From Acanthopleura granulata (lineage: Eukaryota; Mollusca; Polyplacophora; Chitonida; Chitonidae): a stretch of 64,000 nt of DNA. Of this stretch, positions 12,101 to 24,900 are shown in pieces. The position numbers were made by a program, and so were the translations under genes. Positions within the stretch are counted from its first letter, which is position 1, and each line of letters begins with the position of its first letter. The DNA lies in contig JABBOT010000004.1 of assembly GCA_016165875.1 (NCBI GenBank), forward strand, positions 31,835,866-31,899,865, given 5' to 3'. The notes below the pieces were generated by a model. It saw only the letters and a program-made list of their open reading frames with translations, was not told where the DNA came from and ran no database searches.

Positions 12101-15100
12101 GACGGGGTGTTAAGGAATCTCTGCCCATAAATGTGTTTAATTCCACCTAAGGCGAGGTTAGTGGCATTGCATTTATCGTGTTGAATAAGATCGCCAGATA
12201 GGTTGGTTATATATCTTTCTGTCATGACTGAAAACTGCCGATTGCTTCTCATGGCATGAATCCGTTTCAGTTTCTGACTTTACATTCTTTCTTGGTTCTT
12301 TAGCGTTTTGTGCTAAACGCTGTTTAGGGAAATTTGTCTTGCGATAATATTGGCCCGGAATGTCCATTCTGGTTGGCGATTGGCAATTTCGACAGACAGA
12401 TTCGCCATGTGCCAAGTTAGATATCATGTTCGAATACTGGCTGTTTCGTCCATTTTTCAAAAAATCAAGACGACTTTACTTCAGTTTTGGATTTAAACAC
12501 CTTCCGGCACTTTCTTTTCAAGAACGCTTCCTCATGCAAACTGGACATAAAATGCTTTGTGACTTTACCATGATATGAACTTCAAATCACTCGCATTTCC
12601 CTTTTCCAAACGCTTCAAGTCAAAATGAACAGAAACTTGGTAGACATATGTGTATTCAATACAATTTATACACATCAGGTTCAAGTTTCACGGTGTCTTG
12701 TTTGTTTTGGTCTAAACTGTGTCTCTTTTGGTATATATTGTGTCAGATACAGTAGAAATTGGTGTGGTGTAAATTGTGTATGCTTTGGTCATGTTTGGAA
12801 AATGCACAGTGTACACGGTGCAGTGTATAGCGCCAGGCAGTTTTATCATACAGTAGCTATTATTCTGACAACAAAAGCGAAAATGAAACTTCCAGAATGA
12901 TGTTTGTTCCTTGTAATAACTAATTGCTCCCCTTGGTTTAAGCAAGAATAAAATAACTAGAAGAATATAATTCGTTTGTGTGTTTGTTGGTTGTTTGTTA
13001 GCTTGAAGTGATCCCCGTCAGTAGGCTATGATTCAAAATACAGGCGGTAGTGGCATACCGCTGTACGCGGTATGCGGGGTGGCGTAATTTTATGCCGCAA
13101 AAACAGAAATGGTTAAAACAGTTACGAGGTTTCCATAAGTCAGTCGCTGCATATTCCTTAAATGCGGCAAGCCCGGCCCTTCGTGGTAGCGATCCATGCG
13201 TTATGAGTATTTCCAAAACTGGAAGGGAGAATCCTTGACAAGACGTCACTGAATTCAGGGGTGTTTTCCTACACATGGGCGGCAAGTTACGAACTGAGAT
13301 ATGAAGCTACCAAAAATGTACAGAAAAGTATACGGTTAGTTCACCAGTTCATCCAACACACGAGTAATGTGCAAGACAGCTGGTAACATCTCGGGAATTA
13401 AATTCATCGATGATGAGTTTACAGTAAATAATCCTGATTTTTTTTTGTCTTTTTTTACATTTCTTTGGTTGCAATATAAACGTATATGTCATAGCAATGA
13501 TCATTAATGCATCTTGATCTAAAGCAACATAAAGCAGACAGAACAATGTGACATATTTTACTGAAAATTTGCCGCAAAGGAAAGTAAATACACAGTTTGC
13601 TGCGTATCTCTCAGAGAGAGAATACCGTATACATCCCGTGCGGCCACAGGGCGCATGTCGCGCAGTGCATATATACCATATACCACGGCTTCAATTTGGT
13701 GATATCATGAGGAGTATGCAAGATGATATTCGTCGAAATTCCCTCTGACTTGTTATCGTGACGACCAATAATGCACTTATTGTTTATAATTATGTAACAT
13801 CTTCCAATGAGAGGAAACAAGGAACTTTAACGACAAGGCAATCCCATTTTGAAATTCATCTGTCAATATTTGACGGATTTCTACAGTGGAAACAAATGTT
13901 TAAGGAATACGCTAAACTGTTGCAATTTTGCAGTGCAGACTTTTTTGCATTGTTTATTGTATATGAGACTCATTACTAAAGCAAGCTGCCAGGAAATGAT
14001 AAATGTGGCTAAAGACTTACTGTTGCTAACCTGTAACGAAAGCTGTTATTAGCATTAATTCCTACTGGATGTTCGAGCATGATATTTAGGTCTACCTCTC
14101 TTGCACAAGCAAGGAAAACAAAAACGGCTAATGTAAGGTTGCTCTCGACTAACTTCCCGTCATCTTGGCTAGATGCGTAGAGTTATAATTAATAACATCC
14201 GCTAAGCTCTTCACTCGGAACCGTAATCAGTGATTACTTTGGTTATATACAGACTACAACGTCTGATGCTGACAAGTAAGACGCAGGCCTTTTTCTGCTG
14301 GCATACGGGATAGGCGTTGAAATTACGGCCTGTTATTCACAGCAAAGGATTGCTGCAGCCTCCCATAAAAAAATCCCTCGGTGTAAGCAACGGTCTCTGC
14401 AGAGTGCCACTCTGCTCGCCCAAACAGGCCCCTTTACCAAGTAGCGGTAGGCTGCACCAGACATCAACAGCTACCACAGTGTAGTAGAGGGCATGGTGCC
14501 TCCGGAACGCAACCAGTTGACGAGGAACCTGGAAATTAGGGAGAATTGCAGAGATTCTTTCGCTATGCGCGTCCGCTAGTTCGGAGATAACACCCTTGAC
14601 TTTGTTTACTGGAGAATTATTCTGCTTGCACGGTTTCAAGACAAATGAGAGAGAGGTTAGTAGAGGATAGTGCTAAAAGTACATCGTCCAAGGTGGCCGA
14701 GGTGGGTAACTTAACATAGCCGCGCGGAAAGGAGTATGCACCCCACAGGTAAGCTGCCAAGATCCTTAGAATGCAATAGTTTAGGTTCTAAGGTCTGATT
14801 ACAATATAAGTTGTGCTGAAAATGTAAAGCCTAGGATTGTCGGTCGAGTGTATACATTTCCACAAGAACATTGGCTCTGTTTCTTGCATTGTGGAATATA
14901 TATTCACGAACCCCGGCATGTCGTCAACACTGAGGCTTCACAATGCATTTGCGATGTTGAAAACGAAACATGGAGCTATTTCATAAAGCAACTGTAATAT
15001 TTTACCTGTCATGCACCAACAATATAAAACCGGAAAGGACATCTATATTAACTGACAGTGATAAGAGGTATGTTGATTTTTATGGAAATATTTGATTTCC

Positions 15101-15934
15101 TGAAAGGCCTTTCTGTATCCAACCGAGCTACGAATGAATCTTTGTCAAGAAATTCCTTAAACCTGGCCCCTTAATTTCATACCCATTTTAATTAAAGATG
15201 GGGAACGCAGAGTTATGCTCCATTATGCCTATCCTGGTAAAACTTCATCACCACTTTATGCACACTTATACAGGCAAACTGTAATAAGCATGTACTAAGT
15301 TTTTTTTTATGTATGACGTCATGAGACAGACCGTTGTTCCTATCGTTACTTTTGGGGTGCATTTTTCAGAGATTAAAATGAACTTTCAGCTTTATAAGCA
15401 GTATAAATTATTTTCAGCACTCTCAGATAAGTGGAATTGGCTTCGGGGTGAATGTATACAAGATTCCAGATTTCCTTTTTGGCGAACACTTTCAATTACT
15501 GGCATGATAAAACATCTGCATCTCCTCTTGGGACAAGAAGGTGTACTTGTGGTATAATGTGAATTATTTTGCCGTTTTGGTGATTATAAGCTGTCAGCAA
15601 AAGGAAAATACTCTATAAGAATAAACAAAGAGAGCAATATGCCCCATACTCCTTATGTGGGGAAGTGTGTGCATTGCATTAATGTTAATGAGGTCTGTAG
15701 AACCTTCTCCCCTGAGCACAACGTGAAACAAAATTTAACCTTGAATGGGGCAATCAACATTGCAAACTCTAACTGTATCTTTGGCTGTAATCCCATTCAT
15801 TAAGATGTTTCGTACGTATACGTTGTCATGCACGTGAATCATCAAGTTTTTATAATGAATTGCGTGTGTCGTTTTACATTACAGTCGTTCAGTCGTTCGC
15901 CAAAGAAAGTTCACGTCGTGTATTCTGCAGGGAA
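12101..15934. other. Region upstream of oxidase gene 1, no gene recognised
   Basis: Several overlapping open frames of 60-100 codons occur on both strands (for example minus 12998-13285 and minus 14337-14639). None has a domain, splice context or codon pattern I can support. About 12230-12390 shares words (CCGGAATGTCCATTCTGGTT) with the dispersed family copy near 44690. The stretch just before 15935 should hold the 5' UTR and promoter of oxidase gene 1, but I see no convincing TATA box or initiator. A possible 3' splice site (TTTTACATTACAG) lies at about 15884, so the 5' UTR may contain an intron. Confidence 0.4.
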
Positions 15935-18900
15935 ATGTTGTCGTTGTTCTTGTTGGTGTTGTTCGGCGCTTACAGTGTGAACAGTGCTGACGAGGTTATA
16001 GTGATAGGCGCCGGGGCTTCAGGACTGGCAGCCGCTAGAGCACTGACCGACGCTGGAAAGTATAAAGTAACCATCTTGGAAGCCAGATCCAATCGTTACG
16101 GGGGAAGAATATGGACAAATACAGAAAGTTTTCAAAACGCAACTGGTAACTATTTGTAGGTTTTATTCTACTATGAAAAGTCCATTGACTAGAAATTTCC
16201 ACGTCTCAGTTAACTGTTATTGGAGAAATGGTGGAAGTCTTCATGTAAGCCTTGAAATGACTTTTTACCTGATCCACTAGGGAAAATTATAGAGGCTGTT
16301 TGTGGCAATCGCTTTGTTGTGCCGTTTACTCTTCACTTGAACAGGTGACAAACGCTGCATTTTTAACAATTCGCCAACGCGACAGTCTACGTAAAATATC
16401 GCATTGGCACTTTCTATATGCAAAAACAGCGTGATTCTCTGGTATTTGGTTATCCGCTTCATGGCACCACAATGCCACCACATGCAATGTTAGTTATAAA
16501 ATTTTCCCTTCCGTTTATTGTTTTGTACTAATTTATCCTAATTATATGCAATGAAAATCCGTATGACTGAAAGCATTGTGTAACGATTTTTTCCCTCTGC
16601 ACAAGCGTTAGCCGTTGACGGGAAGGCGACCTCGCAAGCCAAAATGTTGGGTTGTCTCGCTGTTGGTTCTTTTCAAAACTCGGCTATGTCGCCAAAGAGA
16701 CATTGCAACTTAAAATGTGGCCTTCCGGTTTATGGTATAAACATGACCACGAAGCAAGTTGACTTATGGCCATCTTTCAAACATACAACATACATCACAT
16801 AAGGTAGACAGGTGGTGTTTGGGCTCTATCTTGTAAAGTGCTCATCAAGGTAACTCTCCAGTATTAAAATACTTCAGACTAAGGTAGCTCCAACAGGTTG
16901 CACCTTTGTAAAGACACAGCCCGTCAAGGCCAGGATTGACGATAACAGTTGGTACACAGGTGTTGTTTAGAAAGTCGAGTTCGGTTAAAGTGGACAGCCT
17001 GATACATCACGCAGCTTCTCGGTGATCTATTCCTAAGCAGAGTGAAGCTGTGTACTTTTCCGTTTAACCACATACTCTTTTCAGCAGTGAGATGCAATGA
17101 AGAATAGGTAATTTGCAGAAAACCTAACCCTGTATCAATATATCTTATAACCATCAAAAATTTAGCGCGAAAAAATACGCTTGGTACCAAGCATAGTTGA
17201 CTGACGCGAACCTTACCTTTGTAAGGTTAGCGTGTTAGCCTACTCGATAAGGGAACATTTTAACTTAATACGGGATGTTGGCCACAAGTTCGTTATAGTG
17301 CGGAAATGTAACTTTTAAATTTCAGGATTTGAATAAATTAAAATAGTAATATCGCCTACCGGTTAATGATACGCGCTCTGTAATTCTCATGCAAAGCAAT
17401 TCAGTATATATTGGCACGTCCTTATTTCAGCCTTAGACGCTGCAAAGTTATCGTCGGTTTCGTCTTGTGACGATATCTTAACTCCCCATGAGCGCGTTTT
17501 ATATCATTCAGCATGTTCAACATAGATGTATAAGTAGCTTGCAATGAGACCCTAGGAAAAGCATGCCCATGCGCTAGGGCCACCACTCTTAAATGGCTTT
17601 ACTTCTTTTATACACGGTCACTACATGCGGAAAACTTGAGGTGAATATGTAGAGCGAAATGAGAGAAAACCTTTGCAACTCTAGTCATCTGAACTGTTAC
17701 ATATGAAAGCATGGTCGCTGCTTTAGGCCTGAACTTAAAACACACGTTGGGATGGTCTGTCGTTAGGTACCGCGTTTAAATATAGTATTACAGCTTACAT
17801 TTACTTTTTATGTGGAGAGCTACAGAACGAATGATTAGAGATTTGGCGGATCCCGCCCAGTCCAAAACGAGTCAATATATGGCGGGTTTTAGTTACAGAC
17901 GGAGTACGTTACGAGGAGTGGAAATATTAGCGGAATAGGGAAACTGGTGAATAACTATATACCTTGGTAGAATCCATGTCTAAACAGCAAAGTTACCCAC
18001 CCAATTTTGTTAGCTTTCTCTGTGTAGTTCTCCATCCATCAGTGTGGCACGAGTAGGGGTACTATAGTACTAGAGTTCATGCCTCAGGAAGTTTTCAGTA
18101 AGCTCACCCTTGACCTTTGGCCCACATGCAATTCCTGTTCTAAGAGCCAAACTAATTTATATCAACATACACTGACCTTAACCTCAATATACTGAAATGT
18201 ATAATTATCTGCTTGGCACGTTTATACAACGTTTACACAACGTTTGCACACCGTGTTCCCTTACTTTGAATGGCTATAAATAATCTCATCACGGTGTATA
18301 GACTTCACACACAATTATTTCCGTTGGTGCAGCCGTCGTGGGAATTTTAGACCAGACTGTCGTCATAGGTTTTTTTTAAATTTCCTATACCTACGATCGC
18401 AACATATCCCAACGCTTTTTTTGTCTCATTTGGTTTATCCGTCCAAGGAATAATGATTCAGTATTTAGGGAACCTTGCCAGAATGTGATTCTACACTGGT
18501 TTTTAGAACTTGCAGGATCAAAGGGTGAAAAGTCAAGGTGGAGTAACTCTCCACAAAATATCAACTAAACTAGCAAGTCAAATGAGACCTCCAGCTACTG
18601 GCGGAAGTTAGAAAACATGATGACCACAAGTGACATGTCCTTAACTTAGAACCACTTGATAGTGTATAATATATCTTCCTGTGCAAAGGCCACATCCTTA
18701 ACGCAGAACATTTTATTGGGACATATGAGAAATTCAATTCATTCAAGAATGGAAAAAAGTGGAGTTGGGTGTGGAAAAAAGGGGTAGACTTACATCCATT
18801 GGACAATTACTTTGTTTTTTTTTTCATCGGTTTTTCATTCATACCTAGGAAAAAGTGTCGAAACTAAGATGGGTCACTATGTCTTTATTTCCATTTTCCT

Positions 18901-21900
18901 CTGTAATTTCGCACACATAGGTTTTTTTTCCTGAATGATATCCCCAACGATCACATAAACATAATGGCCAATTTACCAAGCTGTTTTCTCAGAATAGAAG
19001 GTGTAAAGTGAATTTTCGGACGTTGATTATTTTATCTGAAAAAATCCGGTCAAATTCGCGCCTTCAACGCCATGTGGTCCTAGAATTTAGAATTTTAATA
19101 CTGAGTACGACAATTTCAGGCCCAAGTTAAAGAGAGTTTATTGACATCAGTATTGTTTTTTTTTCCAGGCCCGGAAGTTGACATGGGAGCCAGTTACATT
19201 CACCATGCAGACGATACAAATTCTGTTGTCAAACTTCACAGAGAATTTAACCTGCCGATGTTGGAAATGAACAGCGAAGCAATCCTTGTAGTACGGGAAA
19301 GGGATTCTAAGCCATATACACGAACTAGGGTAGAAGGAGCTGAAACGAAAGTGGAAAAGGTAAGCTAACATCAGCCAACGCACCTAACCAGTTTATATAT
19401 GTAGCAAAGTGGATAAGCTAAGTAATATCAGCCAAGGCACCTATCCGGTTTGCCTGATTATATGTGTAGAAAATATAGCTAAATAGTTTATATATGTAGA
19501 AAAGTGGATAATGTGAGCGAATATCAGCTAAGTCAATTAACCAGTTTATATATGTAGAAAAGTGGACAATGTGAGCGAATATCAGCTAAGTCAATTAACC
19601 AGTTTATATATGTAGAAAAGTGGATAATGTGAGCGAATATCAGCTAAGTCAATTAACCAGTTTATATATGTAGAAAAGTGGACAATGTGGGCGAATATCA
19701 GCTAAGTCAATTAACCAGTTTATATATGTAGAAAAGTGGACAATATCAGGCCCGTCTCCTAATTACTTTTTCATGTAGATGTGTGGATAAGACGAGCCAG
19801 CCATCCTGTATCCGGGATTTTCAGTTTTCACATGCTGATATTCTTACCTGTTCGTCTGTCTACATCCCCCATTACTCGTTCAAAGCTGTATTTCTCCAAT
19901 TTACAATTTGTATCTAGGCATTCGAAACTGTTGGGAACATCTCGCCACACCTGAAGAAAGACATATCCATTTATACAGCCTTGAGACAAGTGAATCAGTC
20001 CCAGTTAATTGATGATCCGCTTTCGCAGACATTTGTGGCTCTGCAGGAGTTTAGCTTCGGATCCTCCATAAACAATATCAGCGCGAAGTATGTAAATGCT
20101 GGATACGCAGATGTTTCATGGCCTGAAGCAAAAATACCTGCGCTTGGTTACAGCAAGATGCTAGACAGGTAAGCTTGTGGCCCTGTGGCAAGATTATACG
20201 AACTGCCTTTACATTTTAATATTGCTTGAAGCAGTTTGGATTTGAAGGCGTAAAATACGGAAAGGGAAAACAAGAGACTGGTCTCTTACATAAAATTAAT
20301 ATGTACACAACTCAATACTAACGTTACTGTGATAACCTGTGGCATTCAAAAGGCTGACATGAAGACTGATAGAGAGACGACAGCTTAACAGTTGGCCACA
20401 CGTTTCCCGTGAAATCCGGCCTATTGTTAATTTACCTCATTTAGAGTTTTATTCTAGCTGCTCATGTAAGTGTTTAAGGAGTAACAACTCACACGCCCTC
20501 TAGTGCCAAGTTTTCAGCAGAATGAGGTAAAATTGCAATTTATTAAACGTCACTGCCCTAGTGTTACTCAAAATATTGTTTTGTTGTCACATTAAATATA
20601 GTCAAGTACATGGAAGATCCATACAACTGCTCTCCGTTTTAGCTGTGGCAGGAATGAGAAGATTACATTTGTTCAAACATACTACATAAGGTATAGGAAA
20701 CCGGCGGCTTAGGTTACACGGCCAGATGTATCGTCTAATATCTTTCATTAGATTAGCTACAATACTTTATTAATTTATATGAAGCTACATATTAATGGGG
20801 GAAACTGATGCATAGAACACCCGTTTTTTCATGGTTAGGTAAATCGGACAAACATATCAAAGACAGCGTTCCGGGGCCCCTTTGCCCATGACTGGCCTAC
20901 AATAAAGCTATAATGGTGTTGTATTAGTTGATGGAGTAACCTGCAGAACTAGAAAGTGATTAGCATTTATTAATCTTTGAGATTCAAAATTCATTTAATG
21001 GAAAACTGAAGGCTAGTTATGTCTCTTTGGCATAAAGCCACCCATGTTTCATGCATGACTGAATCCAGTAAATGTGTTGGAAATGGTTTTGAAATTATAC
21101 ATAAATTGTATACGAACATTAAGAAAACGTTCACATATTGCTGTCTAAGATAATTTACACGTTAGTTAATGTCTTGAAGGCAAAGATTGCAGACGTCAGT
21201 TTAAGCACAGTAGGCCATATTTACAAGTGGAGACAAAACGGAAAGAGACAGGTGGATGATGGTTTGCTCTCATCTTATAGATATAGCTTATGGCGAAATA
21301 CTTCTTTCGGTCGGTCGAGCGAGAAGGTCGTCTTGTTCCATTGTGAGCTCCGAAACAAACCTCGGCCTTGGATGTTCTGGGTTTGATGTGATTTACCCCC
21401 ATGGTTCGATCTACTCCTAATGTAACAGCTTTCAGTACATTCGGGGCCTCCGTGGCTCAGTCGGTTAGCACGCTAGCTCAGCGCAATGGCCTAAGAGCAT
21501 CTCATCAATGCGGTCGTTGTGAGCATGAGTCCAACTCATGCTGGCTTCCTCTCCGGTGGGAAGGTCTGCCAGCAACCTGCGGATGTTCGTGGGTTTCCCC
21601 GGGGCCCTGCTTGGTTTCCTCCTTCCATAATGTTGGCCGCCGTCGTATAAGTGAAATATTCTTGAGTACGGCGTAAAACACTGATCAAATAAATAATTTT
21701 CGATATTTTAGATTTGCAATCATTCATACAACTCCCTTACGCAAGATATTGGTTAAGGAAGGCCGCCTCTTCCATTCCGGTAGGAAGACATAGAAGGTAT
21801 AGCTGTCATATCAAGGCATAAAACGGAGTGATGTATGAGTTATCTACCTTGATTTAATGAAGCTGCTCTGACCATGTATTTGGCACATGAGACTTATCCT

Positions 21901-24900
21901 GCCGTTGGTTCAAGCAAAGGGTCCGAGCCCCTGTGGACAAAACGCCATTGCCTCAGTGACTACACTCTATTGGTTGTAAGTAGGGTCAACCCTCACAAAA
22001 AATGTTACAACTATTAAACAAAGTCATCATCATCGTTATTCAGATACATACATATAGCTCTTTGAGAATATTTAAGAGATTTCATGGCCATTGTTTTGAA
22101 AAGCGGTCTTACACGGATTGACCTGAAAAGTGTAATTTGAGATTAACGGAAATCCTATATACACAAACTGCATATTTAGTTTAACATTCTTTGTTGTCTC
22201 TATGTTATAGGATCGTTCAGAACTCTCCATCGGACACCCCACTGAAGATCATACTGGGCCAGGAAGTTACCGAGGTGAACGTCCAGGAAGACAAGCGCGT
22301 GGTCATCAGATGCCGGAACAATGAAACATACAAGACTGACGCTGTTATTGTCACGTTACCGCTGGGAGTGTTGAAAGTGAATGACGTCAAATTCACTCCA
22401 GATCTATCCACGAAAAAGCAGAATGCAATAAATAGAGTTGGTAAGATTGTCTTATATTTCACTGACTAGTACACAGATCAAATGACAAATAACACAAACC
22501 ACCAAAAATCTAAGATGTATAAAACATAAAAATTATGACGGGTTCCTGCAAACAGAAGCAATGAACAGTTTTCAATGATGACGAAAAGACGCAATGAATG
22601 TTCTAGGTGGATGAATAGAATCAGTTTCAAATGCGTGCTGCAGATATCCAACTGCAATTGAACAGTTTTCATTCTATGTGCAAACTAAGACTGAAATATA
22701 GATACTGGCACTATATGCAGAAAATTTAAATTTATGTTGTGCTTGAGCTATGGAAAGGCCTGCCACTTCGTTATGCTCTGCTTCAATCCACTATATCTTC
22801 TGTGTGCCTGTGTTTTGGCTGTTCCTCAGACTTCAGAAATTCGTCGCTTGGTAGGCTTGGTGGGTGGGTTTTTTATCCCCAAAATTTTAAAACCAACTCT
22901 ATTCATTATGGACTAGATGGATTTTGCACCCTTCAAATGAGTGTCACTGCGGACTTTTCTGTGACTTCGAGTGCATTTAGGCTTATACATAATATATGCT
23001 TGTACATGTTATATTCTTCTTTTCACAGGATTTGGTACTGTAAACAAGCTTGTGATAGAATTCAACAAACGATTTTGGCCAGAAGACACGCAGCACATAT
23101 CAGTCGCAGTGCGAGATATTGCTGACCGCGGGAAGTTTACCTTTATGACGAGTTTCTACGCCATCGCAAACAAGCCTGTGATAGTGACCTATGCTGCCAG
23201 TCAATTTGGAGAGGAGAGCGAAAAAATGAGTAACAACCAGCTTAAAAACCTAGGTAAGTCCGCATTAGCTTAGAACTTTTGTAGCTCTGCATCAAGATTT
23301 GAGAAGGTCTACATTATCCTATAGAGTTAGGTAGGTCTATATTAACTTAGACAAATAGATCTGCTTTAGCTTAAAGATTTGGGTAGGTGCGTCAGCTTAA
23401 AAATTTGGGTATGTCTGCGTCAGCTTGAAGATTTGAGTAGGCCTGTGTCAGTTTAAAGATTTGGGTAGGTCTGAAACAGCTTAAAGATTTGGGTAGGCCA
23501 GTGTCAGCTTACAGATGGTAGGTCTGCGTCAGCTTAACGATTTGGGTAGGCCAGTGTCAGCTTACAGATGGTAGGTCTGCGTCAGCTTAACGATTTGGGT
23601 AGGCCAGTGTCAGCTTACAGATGGTAGGTCTGCGTCAGCTTAACGATTTGGGTAGGCCAGTGTCAGCTTACAGATGGTAGGTCTGCGTCAGCTTAACGAT
23701 TTGGGTAGGTCTGTATCCGCTTGAAGATTTGGGTAAGCCAGTGTCAGCTTACAGATGGTAGGTCTGCGTCAGCTTAACGATTTGGGTAGGTCTGTATCCG
23801 CTTGAAGATTTGGGTAGGCCAGTGTCAGCTTACAGATGGTAGGTCTGCGTCAGCTTAACGATTTGGGTAGGTCTGTATCCGCTTGAAGATTTGGGTAGGC
23901 CAGTGTCAGCTTACAGATGGTAGGTCTGCGTCAGCTTAACGATTTGGGTAGGCCTGAAACAGCTTAAAAAATTAGGGTTAATCTGCTTCTAGCTTAAAGA
24001 TTTGGGTAGATTTGTGTCAGCTTAACGATTTGGGTAGGTCTGTGTCAGCTTATATATTTTCATAGCTCTGCAACAGCTTAAAGATTTGGGTAGGTCTACA
24101 TCACATGGTTTTTCCATGACAAGTTACAGATCAAGGTCGAATTTCCTGTTATTTGACAGTTTTCAGTAGATAAGACGGCAGCATAGAGAGTAAAACCACA
24201 ATACGGTAGCTGCCAAATGGCCACACGTTACCGGTGAAACTCGGCCTCTTGTCAGTATACCTCATTTAGGGTTTTGTTCTTACAGCTTATATAACCCAGA
24301 CGTAACCTAGCACCATGGATTAAGCATAATAAAGTAAAAGAACAGCAGTGATATTAACTGGAATTTATTGCGCGTCACTGGTCTAAAATTACTCGGCGAG
24401 TCGACATAATATTTTAAAAACTTCAAAACCGTTCATTATATTGAATTGAACCTGGAAGGTGACAAATCAAGTTTTGATGCTTTTTGTGGACGTTGAAGAA
24501 AGTTATTTTTCCGTCGTTTTGTTATCTTTTTGTACAAATTTCTTTCTTTTTTCCAACACACTTGCTATTTTGAATTAAAACTTGGTACGTGGTTTCACCG
24601 GGACAAGTCACACACCTTCAGGTTTTTAGTGGTTTCGAGCGTTTTCAGCAAAATTTTATCTGCTTTAATTCTGATATGGGCTTTAACTTAGCTATCATTC
24701 TTACGGTTGTGTTACTTAGGCATTACTCCAGAATGCTTGTTTACGTAAGACAGGCACAACAATTATCCTTCAGCATGAGATAACCGCAAATTTGGACTTG
24801 CCTTCAAATATAGACGTCAGTTTAATGTATCATTTAAGGGTTAGTTAAATAAACACGACCATTAATGAACAGTAGAAACAGGTCGATTATGGATTAGTCA

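Noticed and set aside
11866..12252. 128-codon minus frame
   Set aside because: Most of it lies in a SINE ([14 protein letters not shown] peptide, which recurs at the other SINE copies).
15860..15934. Upstream in-frame Met giving a longer N-terminus for oxidase gene 1
   Set aside because: It would place 25 residues before the signal peptide, has no counterpart in paralogue 2, and lies near a possible 3' splice site of a 5' UTR intron.
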